23,414 nt of DNA from CAYTEO01 sp964436825. Its GTDB lineage: Bacteria; Krumholzibacteriota; Krumholzibacteriia; LZORAL124-64-63. The stretch is from the NCBI GenBank assembly GCA_964436825.1, contig CAYTEO010000039.1, positions 1-23,414 on the forward strand, read 5' to 3'. The stretch's first letter is position 1. Every line of letters begins with the position of its first letter. Positions 7,634 through 15,520 of the stretch are shown here, piece after piece. A program made the translations under genes and the position numbers. Under the pieces are notes generated by a model that saw only the letters and a list, made by a program, of their open reading frames with translations, had not been told where the DNA came from and did no database searches.

Positions 7634-8052
7634 CAGGCGAACTCCACGAGGGTTTGCTGCTCCCGGACGCTGTCCCCCGCGGCGACGCAGACCCTGGCGA
7701 TCCGGCCGGCGCGCGGCGCGGCGATGCCGGTGTTCATCTTCATGGCCTCGATGACCAGCAGCTCCTGGCCCTCGGCCACCTCGTCACCGGCCTTGCACTT
7801 GACCTCGACGATGGTCCCGGCCAGGGGCGACAGGACGCTGCCCGCCTCGCCGCCTCCCGCCGGCGGCGGGGCGGTGGCCGGTCCGGCAACCGGACGCGGC
7901 GGAGCGCCGGCCGGGGCGCGCCCGCCGGCGGCGGAGACGGGCGGGGGGACGGGCGGCAGGGGAGCCGCCGCCGTGAACTCGTCGCGACGGGCGTCGAGCA
8001 CCTCCACGTCCACCTCGTAGGAGACCCCGTGCACGGTGATCTTCAGCTTCAT
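7633..8052 (-). CDS. Biotin carboxyl carrier subunit of the Na+-pumping decarboxylase
   Basis: The protein carries CO2 as carboxybiotin from the carboxyltransferase to the membrane pump. The 139 residues have a short N-terminal segment (1-27), a flexible Ala/Pro/Gly-rich linker (28-70), and a biotinyl-lipoyl domain (about 72-139) with the EAMKM motif; Lys105 is the biotin site. The start at 8052 is the only one giving a standard carrier; its ATG overlaps the upstream stop as ATGA. Similar to the gamma subunit of Propionigenium/Veillonella methylmalonyl-CoA decarboxylase. The same domain also occurs in acetyl- and propionyl-CoA carboxylases, but the OadB and OadG neighbours favour the pump. 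Confidence 0.93.
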   Translation of the reverse strand: MKLKITVHGVSYEVDVEVLDARRDEFTAAAPLPPVPPPVSAAGGRAPAGAPPRPVAGPATAPPPAGGGEAGSVLSPLAGTIVEVKCKAGDEVAEGQELLVIEAMKMNTGIAAPRAGRIARVCVAAGDSVREQQTLVEFA

Positions 8053-8438
8053 CGTCCGTTCCTCCGGGAGACGTCGCGCAGCGGCGGTGTGCGCCGCACG
8101 CGGCGGGTGATGACGTGGGAACCCTGGACCAGGGAACGTCCCTGCGAGGACCAGGGGCTGCGGGGCGCGTCGGGGGGCAGCAGGCGGCGGATGCTGCGGA
8201 TCCGGAACCGGCCCACCAGCACCGTGGCGCAGGCGGCGGAGATCAGCACGAGCGTCCTGTCGTCGATCGTCGGGGCGCGGTCGTATCGCGCGGCGTCGCG
8301 GGCCTTCTCCTGGTAGCGCCACCGCTCGTCAAGCTGCCGGATCCAACCGATGACCAGCGAGATGACCGCCAGGACGACGAAGACGATGACCAGCCCGACG
8401 ACGGCCAGGGGCAGCGATTGCCGCAGCGTCTCCTGCAT
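8049..8438 (-). CDS. OadG-family small membrane subunit of the decarboxylase
   Basis: This subunit ties the carboxyltransferase to the membrane pump in the OadG/MmdD family. The 129 residues start with one clear membrane helix (about 10-32) followed by a WIRQLDERW segment. A short hydrophobic stretch (61-77) and a basic, Pro-rich tail with an I/R-rich linker follow, as in OadG proteins. It lies 10 bases after the carboxyltransferase gene and overlaps the biotin-carrier start by 4 bases (ATGA). Sequence similarity in this family is low, so the call rests on size, topology and position. Confidence 0.8.
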   Translation of the reverse strand: MQETLRQSLPLAVVGLVIVFVVLAVISLVIGWIRQLDERWRYQEKARDAARYDRAPTIDDRTLVLISAACATVLVGRFRIRSIRRLLPPDAPRSPWSSQGRSLVQGSHVITRRVRRTPPLRDVSRRNGR

Positions 8439-8448
8439 CGGGTCCCCC

Positions 8449-9999
8449 CTACAGCGGGATGAGGCCGTGCTTCTTCTGGGGACGCAGCTCGCGCTTGGCC
8501 CGCAGGAGCTGCAGGGCGGCGGCGATCCAGGCCCTGGTCTCCGACGGCGCGACGACGTCGTCCAGCATGCCGCTGGCCGCCGCCACGTACGGGTTGGCGA
8601 ACTGCTTCCGGTACTCGGCCACCCTGGCTGCCCGGACCGCCGCCGGGTCTTCGGCCGCCGCCAGCTCCTTGCGGTAGAGGACCTCGACGGCCCCCTCGGC
8701 CCCCATGACGGCGATCTCGCCCGTGGGCCAGGCGCAGGTCCGGTCGGCGCCCATCTCCTTGCCGCACATGGCCAGGTAGGCGCCGCCGTAGGCCTTGCGG
8801 ACGATGACGGTGATCTTGGGTACCGTCGCCGCCCCGTAGGCGAACAGCATCTTGGCACCGTGGCGGATGATCCCGCCGTACTCCTGCTGCAGGCCCGGCA
8901 GGAAGCCCGGCACGTCGACCAGGGTCAGCAGCGGGATGTTGAAGGCGTTGCAGAAGCGGATGAAGCGGGCCGCCTTGTCGGACGAGTCGATGTCCAGCAC
9001 GCCCGCCTTCTGCTGCGGGTTGTTGGCGACCACGCCCACGGTCCCGCCGTCGATCCGCCCGAACCCGACCACGATGTTGGGCGCCCAGTGGGGCTGGATC
9101 TCCATGAAGTCCCCGCCGTCGACCAGCAGCCGGATGACCCGGTGCATGTCGTAGGCCTGTCGCGGATCCTCGGGAACGCAGTCGTCCAGCTCGGGGACCG
9201 GCCCGATCACGTCCTGGTGCAGCTGCGGGTAGACGGGCGGGTCCTCGGTGTTGTTGCTGGGCAGGAAGGAGAGCAGGCGGCGGGTGATGGCCGCCGCGTC
9301 GGCCATGTCCTCGGCCTCGAAGTGGACGACACCCGAGTAGTGGGTGTGGGCGTAGACGCCACCCAGGTCCTCGATGGTCACCTCCTCTCCGGTGACCTGC
9401 TTGATGACCTGGGGGCCGGTGATGAACATCTGCCCCTCGCGCCGGATCTGGATGATGAAGTCGGTCAGCGCCGGCGAGTAGGCGGCCCCCCCGGCACACG
9501 GTCCGGCGATGATGCTGATCTGGGGGACGACACCGCTGAGCAGGACGTTGCGGTAGAAGATCCCGCCGTAGCCGGCCAGGGCGTCGACCCCCTCCTGGAT
9601 CCGCGCCCCGCCGCTGTCGTTGATGAAGATGAACGGATCGCCCGTCTTCAGGGCATCGTCCATGATCGCCTGGATCTTGCGGGCCGTCGCCTCCCCCACG
9701 GCCCCGCCGGCCACGGTGAAGTCCTGGCTGGCCACGTAGACGGGCCGGCCGTCCACCAGCCCGCTGCCTGTCACCACGCCCTCGCCCGGGAACTCCTTCT
9801 CCAGCATCCCGAAGCGGTGGCAACGGTGGCGGATGAAGAGGTGGGTCTCCTGGAAGGTGTCCTCGTCCAGCAGCAGGGCCAGCCGCTCGCGGGCGGTCAG
9901 CTTGCCGGCGGCGTGCTGCTTCGCGATCCGCTGCTCACCGCCGCCCAGATAGAGCCGCTCTCGCCGCTGGAGCAGGTCGTCGATCCTGTCGGGTGCCAT
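8449..9999 (-). CDS. mmdA: Acyl-CoA carboxyltransferase, probable methylmalonyl-CoA decarboxylase alpha subunit
   Basis: The protein moves a carboxyl group between an acyl-CoA and biotin, probably methylmalonyl-CoA giving propionyl-CoA. The 516 residues are full length for the family and have two crotonase-like halves. The first contains a GGARIQEG oxyanion-hole loop and a GPCAGGAAYSPALTDF signature; the second has GGAYLAMCGKEMGAD near residues 400-420. The ATG at 9999 follows AGGAGG by five bases. As the head of a four-gene unit with OadG-, carrier- and OadB-like proteins it fits the Na+ pump. A biotin carboxylase is absent here, which argues against a plain propionyl-CoA carboxylase, though the same subunit could serve both. 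Confidence 0.9.
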   Translation of the reverse strand: MAPDRIDDLLQRRERLYLGGGEQRIAKQHAAGKLTARERLALLLDEDTFQETHLFIRHRCHRFGMLEKEFPGEGVVTGSGLVDGRPVYVASQDFTVAGGAVGEATARKIQAIMDDALKTGDPFIFINDSGGARIQEGVDALAGYGGIFYRNVLLSGVVPQISIIAGPCAGGAAYSPALTDFIIQIRREGQMFITGPQVIKQVTGEEVTIEDLGGVYAHTHYSGVVHFEAEDMADAAAITRRLLSFLPSNNTEDPPVYPQLHQDVIGPVPELDDCVPEDPRQAYDMHRVIRLLVDGGDFMEIQPHWAPNIVVGFGRIDGGTVGVVANNPQQKAGVLDIDSSDKAARFIRFCNAFNIPLLTLVDVPGFLPGLQQEYGGIIRHGAKMLFAYGAATVPKITVIVRKAYGGAYLAMCGKEMGADRTCAWPTGEIAVMGAEGAVEVLYRKELAAAEDPAAVRAARVAEYRKQFANPYVAAASGMLDDVVAPSETRAWIAAALQLLRAKRELRPQKKHGLIPL

Positions 10000-10037
10000 G
10001 GCGCCTCCTGCCTGGGTTGGTGCCCGGGTTCAAGTGG

Positions 10038-10066
10038 GATATGGGACATGAGACCGCATCTGTCAA
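10038..10066 (-). promoter_or_regulatory. Predicted promoter of the decarboxylase operon
   Basis: On the minus strand a perfect TTGACA (10066-10061) is followed after 17 bases by CATATC (10043-10038). The mmdA start lies about 39 bases further on. The surrounding 60 bases are AT-rich against a GC-rich background. Confidence 0.5.
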
Positions 10067-10143
10067 ACGAATCACAAATATCGTCGGCGTGTTATCAGCT
10101 TCTCGTTTTCAACGTCCCCGTGGCGTGAGCTGATCCAGCCCCC

Positions 10144-10157
10144 CCTGCGGCCGCAGG
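10144..10157 (-). repeat. Perfect 14-base palindrome after the BtuF-like gene
   Basis: CCTGCGGCCGCAGG lies 2 bases past the stop of the minus-strand gene ending at 10160. It could fold to a 5-bp stem with GGCC loop and act as a weak transcript end, but a G-run and not a T-run follows. Confidence 0.3.
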
Positions 10158-10159
10158 AC

Positions 10160-10957
10160 TCAGGATCCCGCCAGCGCGGCCACCAGCCGCAGCCCCGCCG
10201 CCGACCGCGTCCCGTACCAGAACAGCGCCCACCCCGGCACCGGCACGGCCCTGCTCTCGTCCGCCACCGCTCCCGCCGCCGCCAGCTCGGCGGCGTGCCG
10301 CTCCCGGAACCGGTACGGCTCGTCCGGCAGCAGGACCAGCCGCGGCCGTCGCCGCCGCAGTTCCTCCAGGTCCGTCTCCGGGTAACGCGGCCGGTCGGCC
10401 AGGACATTGCGCAGGCAGGCGGCGGCCATGACGGCATCGGCGTAGGTGCCGCCGCCCACGGCCCGCCACGGCTCGCGCCAGACCAGGACAGCTGCGGGAA
10501 CGGGATCGCGGCCGCGCCGGCGATCGGCCAGGTCGGCGCGCACCGCCGCCAGTTCCCGGCGGTACCTCTCCGCCGCCCCGGTCGCGCCCAGCAGCAGGCC
10601 CAGGTCCCGCAGCAGGCGGTCGGCGTCGTCCAGGGTCACCGGGTCGGTCACGTAGACGGGCAGGCCTGCCGCCTCCAGGGCGGCCACGTCCTCGGGGCGG
10701 TTCTCCTCGCGGGCGGCCAGGACCATGTCCGGGCGCAGGGACAGGATGGCGACCGGATCGGGGTTCTTCGTCCCGCCGCAGGCCGGCACGGCACGGACCG
10801 GGGGCGGCTCGACGCAGTAGGCGGTCCGCCCCACCAGCCGCTCCCCCGCCCCCAGGTCGCACACCGAGGCCGTCAGGCTCGGGACCAGGGAGACCACCCG
10901 GCGGACCGGCCGCCCGGGCAGTGTCTCGCCGCGGGCATCGACGACCCGGTCCGTCAC
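10160..10957 (-). CDS. BtuF/FecB-like helical-backbone metal receptor without a signal peptide
   Basis: Proteins of this fold (periplasmic binding protein, PF01497 type) bind cobalamin, haem or siderophores for ABC import. The 265 residues show the family opening RVVSLVPSLT (about 20-29), an NPDPVAILSLRPDMVL segment (65-80), the long central helix region rich in Arg/Leu (about 112-150), and a C-terminal RPRLVLLPDEPYRF stretch. The start is GTG at 10957, overlapping the upstream stop as GTGA. No hydrophobic leader or lipobox precedes the domain, so the protein seems cytoplasmic or its export signal is missing. No ABC permease or ATPase is in the window. Signal-less members annotated as cobalamin-binding proteins are known; the ligand cannot be told here. 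Confidence 0.75.
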   Translation of the reverse strand: MTDRVVDARGETLPGRPVRRVVSLVPSLTASVCDLGAGERLVGRTAYCVEPPPVRAVPACGGTKNPDPVAILSLRPDMVLAAREENRPEDVAALEAAGLPVYVTDPVTLDDADRLLRDLGLLLGATGAAERYRRELAAVRADLADRRRGRDPVPAAVLVWREPWRAVGGGTYADAVMAAACLRNVLADRPRYPETDLEELRRRRPRLVLLPDEPYRFRERHAAELAAAGAVADESRAVPVPGWALFWYGTRSAAGLRLVAALAGS

Positions 10958-11313
10958 CCCTTCCCCCCCGCGCAAGCGAACCCGTCGGCCAGGAAGAGCG
11001 CCCCCGCCACCACGAGCGGTCCGGCGATGGCCAGGTAGGCCGCCAGGGAGGCGTCCCCGCCGGTCATCGCGACGTACCACGCGGCCAGGGCGAGGAACAG
11101 GAAGCCACCCGCCCGCGGCCACCGCCAGGCGACCAGCAGCACAGCCAGGACGATCAGGGCAGGGACCAGGTGGATCACCAGGGCCAGGACGGTCCGGGCG
11201 AGACCGTAGTCCTCGGCGAAGACGTCCAGGGCGAACAGGCTCAGCAACAGCACCGACAGGATGCCAATGATCCTGGGCGCCCACCGGAGCACGCTTCTCC
11301 TTCGCATCGTCAT
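10954..11313 (-). CDS. Small four-helix membrane protein of unknown function
   Basis: The 119 residues start MTMRRRSVLRWAPRI and have about four hydrophobic helices (roughly 14-34, 40-62, 68-83, 89-108). The LSLFALDVF pattern in the first helix is one I associate with small conserved hypothetical membrane proteins, without known role. The ATG at 11313 follows a G-rich stretch, not a clean ribosome site, and overlaps the peptidase stop by 4 bases, so translation is probably coupled. An ATG two codons later is an alternative start. The gene sits between an exported M23 peptidase and a BtuF-like protein. Confidence 0.7.
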   Translation of the reverse strand: MTMRRRSVLRWAPRIIGILSVLLLSLFALDVFAEDYGLARTVLALVIHLVPALIVLAVLLVAWRWPRAGGFLFLALAAWYVAMTGGDASLAAYLAIAGPLVVAGALFLADGFACAGGKG

Positions 11314-12305
11314 CCCCCCCCGGCGCAGACGACATCCCCCCGCACGGGAGCGTAGTCCCGGACGGTCCGCGTCTCCGTCCCGGTGCGCAGGCGGAGCCGG
11401 TCGAAGCGCATCTCGATTCCCTCGCCGTCCTGGAGCGTCGCCGTGTGCTGGAGGTGGACATGCAGGTGGGGCTGGGACGAGTTGCCCGAGTTGCCGCACT
11501 CCCCCACCGTCTGCCCGCGGGCCACGCTGTCACCGGCCGCCACCTGCAGGCTTCCCTGCCGCAGGTGGGCCAGGACGAGGTACTGCTTCTCCCCCAGGCG
11601 CAGGATCACGCAGTTGCCCAGGGCCGAGTAGGGGTTCATGGAGCCGGGGGTGTTGTCCGGGACGCCCCGGATGGCCGTCACGACCCGACCGGCCGCCGGG
11701 GCGCGCACGGGCCGCCCGAAGGCCAGGTAGTCCTCGTTGCGCGTGCCGTCACCCGTGTGGTCGCGTCCGGCGGCGTCGACGGCCACCAGGTCCAGGGCGA
11801 AGCGCTGACAGGGCACGTCGTGGTGCTGGTTCTGCTCCCGTGTCGGACCACCCCAGAGGACACGCCAGCAGCCCGTCACCGGCCAGTCGAGGACGACGGT
11901 GTTGCGGGACGGGACGTCCCGATCAGCGGCCGGCGGCGGGACGAACCACAGCCCGGCGATCTTCCCGCCGGCGTCGAGCACGATCTTCAGCCCCAGCTTC
12001 CCGCCGGCGAAGGTCACCGGGAAGGTGGCCGACCGGTTGACCGGGTCCAGGACCGGATCGCCGACCTCACGGACGGCACCGTACTGCAGCCAGAGACCGG
12101 TCAGGATCCCGGCCGCCTTCTCCTCCCCCAGGGCCGCGGCCATCTGCGCAGCGAAGTCGCGGCGGAAGGCGGCCGCATCGCGGCGGCCGTAGGCGGCCAG
12201 CAGCGAGTCGGCCCGCACGCGGGCCAGGTCGGCGTCGAGCTGGGCCACCGCGGGAACCGCCAGCAGCAGCAGGATCGCCAGCAGGCCGAGGTGCACGTGT
12301 CTCAT
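11310..12305 (-). CDS. Exported M23-family metallopeptidase with N-terminal DUF3887-like domain
   Basis: Enzymes of this family cut peptidoglycan peptide bridges. The 331 residues have a signal peptide (1-21), a domain of about 100 residues (25-125) resembling the DUF3887/NTF2-like domain found before such peptidases, and a LytM-type domain (about 150-320). Likely zinc ligands are His162, Asp172 and His282; the GNSGNSSQPHLHVH block at 271-284 is the family hallmark. The HxxxD spacing is longer than usual (nine residues between), as in the branch annotated as M23 proteins of Bacteroidetes and relatives. GGAGG precedes the ATG. First gene of a three-gene operon. It could act in cell-wall remodelling; activity is inferred. 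Confidence 0.82.
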   Translation of the reverse strand: MRHVHLGLLAILLLLAVPAVAQLDADLARVRADSLLAAYGRRDAAAFRRDFAAQMAAALGEEKAAGILTGLWLQYGAVREVGDPVLDPVNRSATFPVTFAGGKLGLKIVLDAGGKIAGLWFVPPPAADRDVPSRNTVVLDWPVTGCWRVLWGGPTREQNQHHDVPCQRFALDLVAVDAAGRDHTGDGTRNEDYLAFGRPVRAPAAGRVVTAIRGVPDNTPGSMNPYSALGNCVILRLGEKQYLVLAHLRQGSLQVAAGDSVARGQTVGECGNSGNSSQPHLHVHLQHTATLQDGEGIEMRFDRLRLRTGTETRTVRDYAPVRGDVVCAGGG

Positions 12306-12327
12306 CGGTCATCCTCCCAGTCCTGTT

Positions 12328-12348
12328 GCCCGGCACCTGTGCCGGACA
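12328..12348 (-). terminator. Hairpin between RND permease and M23 operons
   Basis: CCGGCAC and GTGCCGG flank a 2-base centre; outer bases extend the stem to about 10 bp with one wobble pair. It lies in the 59-base gap after the RND stop (12365) and before the M23 start. No T-run follows, so it may be a weak terminator and allow read-through into the M23 operon. Confidence 0.4.
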
Positions 12349-12364
12349 TCTCTTCCGTGTCTCC

Positions 12365-15300
12365 TCAGGCGGTCGCCCCGCCGCGCCACCACCAGTCCAC
12401 CAGCACCCGCCGCAGGCCGCGCTTGACCGGGTCCAGCGACGAGTACATGACCGGCACGACGACCAGGGTCAGGAACGTGGCCACGGCCAGCCCCCAGATG
12501 ACGGCCACGCCCATGGGGCCCCACCACTGGCTCGACTCGCCGCCGGTGACCAGGACGTCGCCCCACCGCCCGTGTGCCAGGGCGGCGAAGTCGACCGACA
12601 GGCCTGTCGTCAGGGGGATCAGCCCCAGGATCGTCGTGACGGCCGTCAACATGACGGGGCGGAAACGGGTCATGCCGGCCCGGACGATGGCCTCGGTCTT
12701 CTCCAGGCCGCGGCGCCGCAGCTGGATGGTGTAGTCCAGCAGGACGATGGCGTTGTTGACGACGATCCCGGCCAGGGAGATCACCCCCACGCCGGTCATG
12801 ATGATCCCGAACGGCGTGCCGGTCACCAGCAATCCGGCGAACACCCCGATCAGCGACAGCACCACGCTGGACATGATGACCAGCGGCACGGTCACCGAGC
12901 TGAACTCGCTGACCAGCACCAGGGAGATCAGCAGCAGCGCCAGCAGGAACGCCCTGGAGAGGAACTCCGACGACTCCTGCTGGTCCTCGTTCTCGCCCGT
13001 GTAGTCCAGGGTGTAGCCCTCCGGCAGCGGCAGGTCGGCCAGGCGGCGCCGCACCTCCCGCAGCAGGGCGTTGCCGTTGTACCCCTCGGCGGCCTCGGCG
13101 CTGACGGTGACCACGCGCCGCGCGTCGATCCGGTTGATGGCGGCGATCCCGCTGGTGAACCGCACCTTGGCGAAGGCCGACAGCGGGATCTGCCGTCCCT
13201 CGTAGAAGACGTTGAGGTTCTCCAGGTCCCGCGCGTCGTCGCGGTCGCTGCGGCGGTAGCGGACCCGGATGTCGTACTCGTCCTCGCCGATGCGGAACTT
13301 GGCCGTCTCGGCACCGTGCAGCGCCGTCCGGACCGTCCCGGCGATGTCCCAGGTCCGCAGACCGAACCGCCCCGCCTTGTCGATGTCGGGGACGATCTCC
13401 ACCTTGGGCAGGCTGCGGTCGAAGTCGTCCTGGATGTCGACCAGGCCGGGGATGTCGCGGATGCGGTCCTCGATGCGGGCGGCCAGCTCGCCCAGGACGT
13501 CGAAGTCGTCGCCGGAGATCTCGATGTTGACCGGCGGACCGGTGGGCGGCCCCTCCTCGACCTTGTCGATGACCAGGCGCGCCCCGGTGAAGTCACGCAG
13601 CCGCTCGCGGAGCTCGGCCACCGACCGGCGCGACGACCGGCTCCGCCGCTCCCGCTTGACGAACTCCATGGTCACGACGCTCTTGTTGGCCGGCGCCTCG
13701 CTGGTACCGGTCAGCCCGCCCCCCAGCGCCGCCCCCACCTGGGCGGTGTAGGCCTTCAGGTCCGGCGTCTGCGCCACGGCCCGCTCCACCTGGCGGGTGT
13801 AGCGGTCGCTGACCTCGATGCGCGTGCCCGACGGCGCTTCGATCCCCACGTACGCCACCGTCGGATCGGTGTCCGGGAACAGCTCGATCCCCTTGTTGAA
13901 CAGGCCGAACAGGACGAGCATCAGCGCCAGCAGCCCGCCCATCCCCGCCAGGGTCGGGAAGCGGTGGGCCAGGGCGCCGCGCAGCAGCGGCTCGTAGAGG
14001 CGCAGCCCCGCCTCCATCAGCCGGTCGCCCAGGCGGGGGCGCCGCGGCCGCGGCAGGCGCATGAAGCGCGAGCAGAGCACGGGGTTGAAGACCAGCGCCA
14101 CCAGCAGCGAGGCCGACAGGGCGATGATCACGGTAATGGGCAGGTACTTCATGAACTCGCCCATGATCCCCGGCCAGAACAGCAGGGGGAAGAAGGCGCA
14201 GACGGTCGTCAGCGTCGAGGCGATGACCGCGCCGGCCACCTGCGCCGTCCCGAACCGCGCCGCCTCCTCGGCACCCTTCCCCTGGCCGCGGTGCCGGAAG
14301 ATGTTCTCGACGATGACGATGGCGTTGTCCACCAGCATCCCCAGCGCCAGGATCAGGGAGAACAGCACGACCATGTTCAGCGTGATCCCCAGCAGCCGCA
14401 GGACGATGAAGCTGATCAGCATCGAGAAGGGAATGGCGACACCGACGAACAGGGCGTTGGTCAGCCCCAGGAACAGCAGCAGGACGGCCACGACCAGGAT
14501 CAGTCCGCTGATGATGTTGTTCTCCAGCTCGGCGACCATGGTGCGGATGTCCTCGGACCGGTCGCCGATGATGCTGACCTGGGTGCCTGGCGGCAGCCGC
14601 GGCTCCTGCTCGGCCAGGATCCGCTTGATGGCGTCGGTGATCTCGATGATGTTCTCGCCGCTGCGCTTGCTGACCGACAGGACCACCGCCGGCAGGCCGT
14701 TGACCCGGGCGATCGTCTCGGGGTCCTTGCGCCCGAAGGTGACCGTGGCCAGGTCGCGGATGTAGACCGGTGTCGGCGCCCCGGGATTGACGACGAAGTC
14801 GCCGATCCGCTCGGCGACCGCCACCTCCCCCGGCACGCTGACCTGGTAGTCGTAAGTCCCCAGCGACATCTTGCCGCCGGGAATGGTGATGTTCTGCAGG
14901 GCGATGGCGTCCTGGACGTCCTGCAACGACAGGCCGTACAGCTCCAGCTTGTCGGGATCGACGTCGACGCGAACCTCCTGCTCGATCCCGCCGCGCAATT
15001 CCACCTTCAGGACGCCCGGCACCTGTTCCAGCAGCTCCTGCAGCTCCTCGCCCACGTCCTTCAGGCGTTCCTCGCCGTAGCCGGCCGCCAGGTTGATCTG
15101 GATGATGGGCCAGTCGTCGGAGCTGATCTCGTGGATCATCAGGTCCTCGCGCGGCTTCTCCGGCAGGTCCGGCTTGGCCAGCTCGACGCGGTCGCGCACG
15201 CGCTGCAGGGCATCACCCATGTCGACGTCGGGTGTGAACTCCAGGACGATCGTCGAGACGCCCTCCACCGAGGTGCTGGTCATCTCCTTCAGGTCGGGCA

Positions 15301-15520
15301 GGCCCTTGAGCTGCCGCTCCAGCTTGCGGGTCACCAGGTGCTCCACGTCCTCGGGGCTGGCGCCGGAGTACGGCGTGACGACCATGACGTAGGGGATCTT
15401 CACGTCGGGGCTCGACTCGCGCGGCAGGCCAAGGTACGAGTCCAAGCCCACCAGGACGATGACGACCATGAAGGCGAAGACCATCGGGTAGCGGGCGATG
15501 GCGCCGGCGGTCAGCTTCAT
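12365..15520 (-). CDS. RND-family efflux permease (AcrB/HAE1-like)
   Basis: This inner-membrane proton-driven pump exports compounds through the adaptor and TolC-like channel of the same operon. The true start is ATG at 15520, overlapping the adaptor stop (TGA at 15519-15517); an open frame upstream is not coding. The 1051 residues are full length, with a first helix (about 11-29), a large periplasmic part, helices 2-6 (about 335-500), a second periplasmic part, and the last helices (about 855-1020). Helix 4 has LALGMLVDNAIVIVEN, where AcrB has two Asp; here Asp-Asn. Helix 10-11 has GIVVNNAIVLLDY. This pattern fits HAE1-like pumps of unknown substrate, not the CzcA metal type. Substrate is unknown. 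Confidence 0.95.
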   Translation of the reverse strand: MKLTAGAIARYPMVFAFMVVIVLVGLDSYLGLPRESSPDVKIPYVMVVTPYSGASPEDVEHLVTRKLERQLKGLPDLKEMTSTSVEGVSTIVLEFTPDVDMGDALQRVRDRVELAKPDLPEKPREDLMIHEISSDDWPIIQINLAAGYGEERLKDVGEELQELLEQVPGVLKVELRGGIEQEVRVDVDPDKLELYGLSLQDVQDAIALQNITIPGGKMSLGTYDYQVSVPGEVAVAERIGDFVVNPGAPTPVYIRDLATVTFGRKDPETIARVNGLPAVVLSVSKRSGENIIEITDAIKRILAEQEPRLPPGTQVSIIGDRSEDIRTMVAELENNIISGLILVVAVLLLFLGLTNALFVGVAIPFSMLISFIVLRLLGITLNMVVLFSLILALGMLVDNAIVIVENIFRHRGQGKGAEEAARFGTAQVAGAVIASTLTTVCAFFPLLFWPGIMGEFMKYLPITVIIALSASLLVALVFNPVLCSRFMRLPRPRRPRLGDRLMEAGLRLYEPLLRGALAHRFPTLAGMGGLLALMLVLFGLFNKGIELFPDTDPTVAYVGIEAPSGTRIEVSDRYTRQVERAVAQTPDLKAYTAQVGAALGGGLTGTSEAPANKSVVTMEFVKRERRSRSSRRSVAELRERLRDFTGARLVIDKVEEGPPTGPPVNIEISGDDFDVLGELAARIEDRIRDIPGLVDIQDDFDRSLPKVEIVPDIDKAGRFGLRTWDIAGTVRTALHGAETAKFRIGEDEYDIRVRYRRSDRDDARDLENLNVFYEGRQIPLSAFAKVRFTSGIAAINRIDARRVVTVSAEAAEGYNGNALLREVRRRLADLPLPEGYTLDYTGENEDQQESSEFLSRAFLLALLLISLVLVSEFSSVTVPLVIMSSVVLSLIGVFAGLLVTGTPFGIIMTGVGVISLAGIVVNNAIVLLDYTIQLRRRGLEKTEAIVRAGMTRFRPVMLTAVTTILGLIPLTTGLSVDFAALAHGRWGDVLVTGGESSQWWGPMGVAVIWGLAVATFLTLVVVPVMYSSLDPVKRGLRRVLVDWWWRGGATA

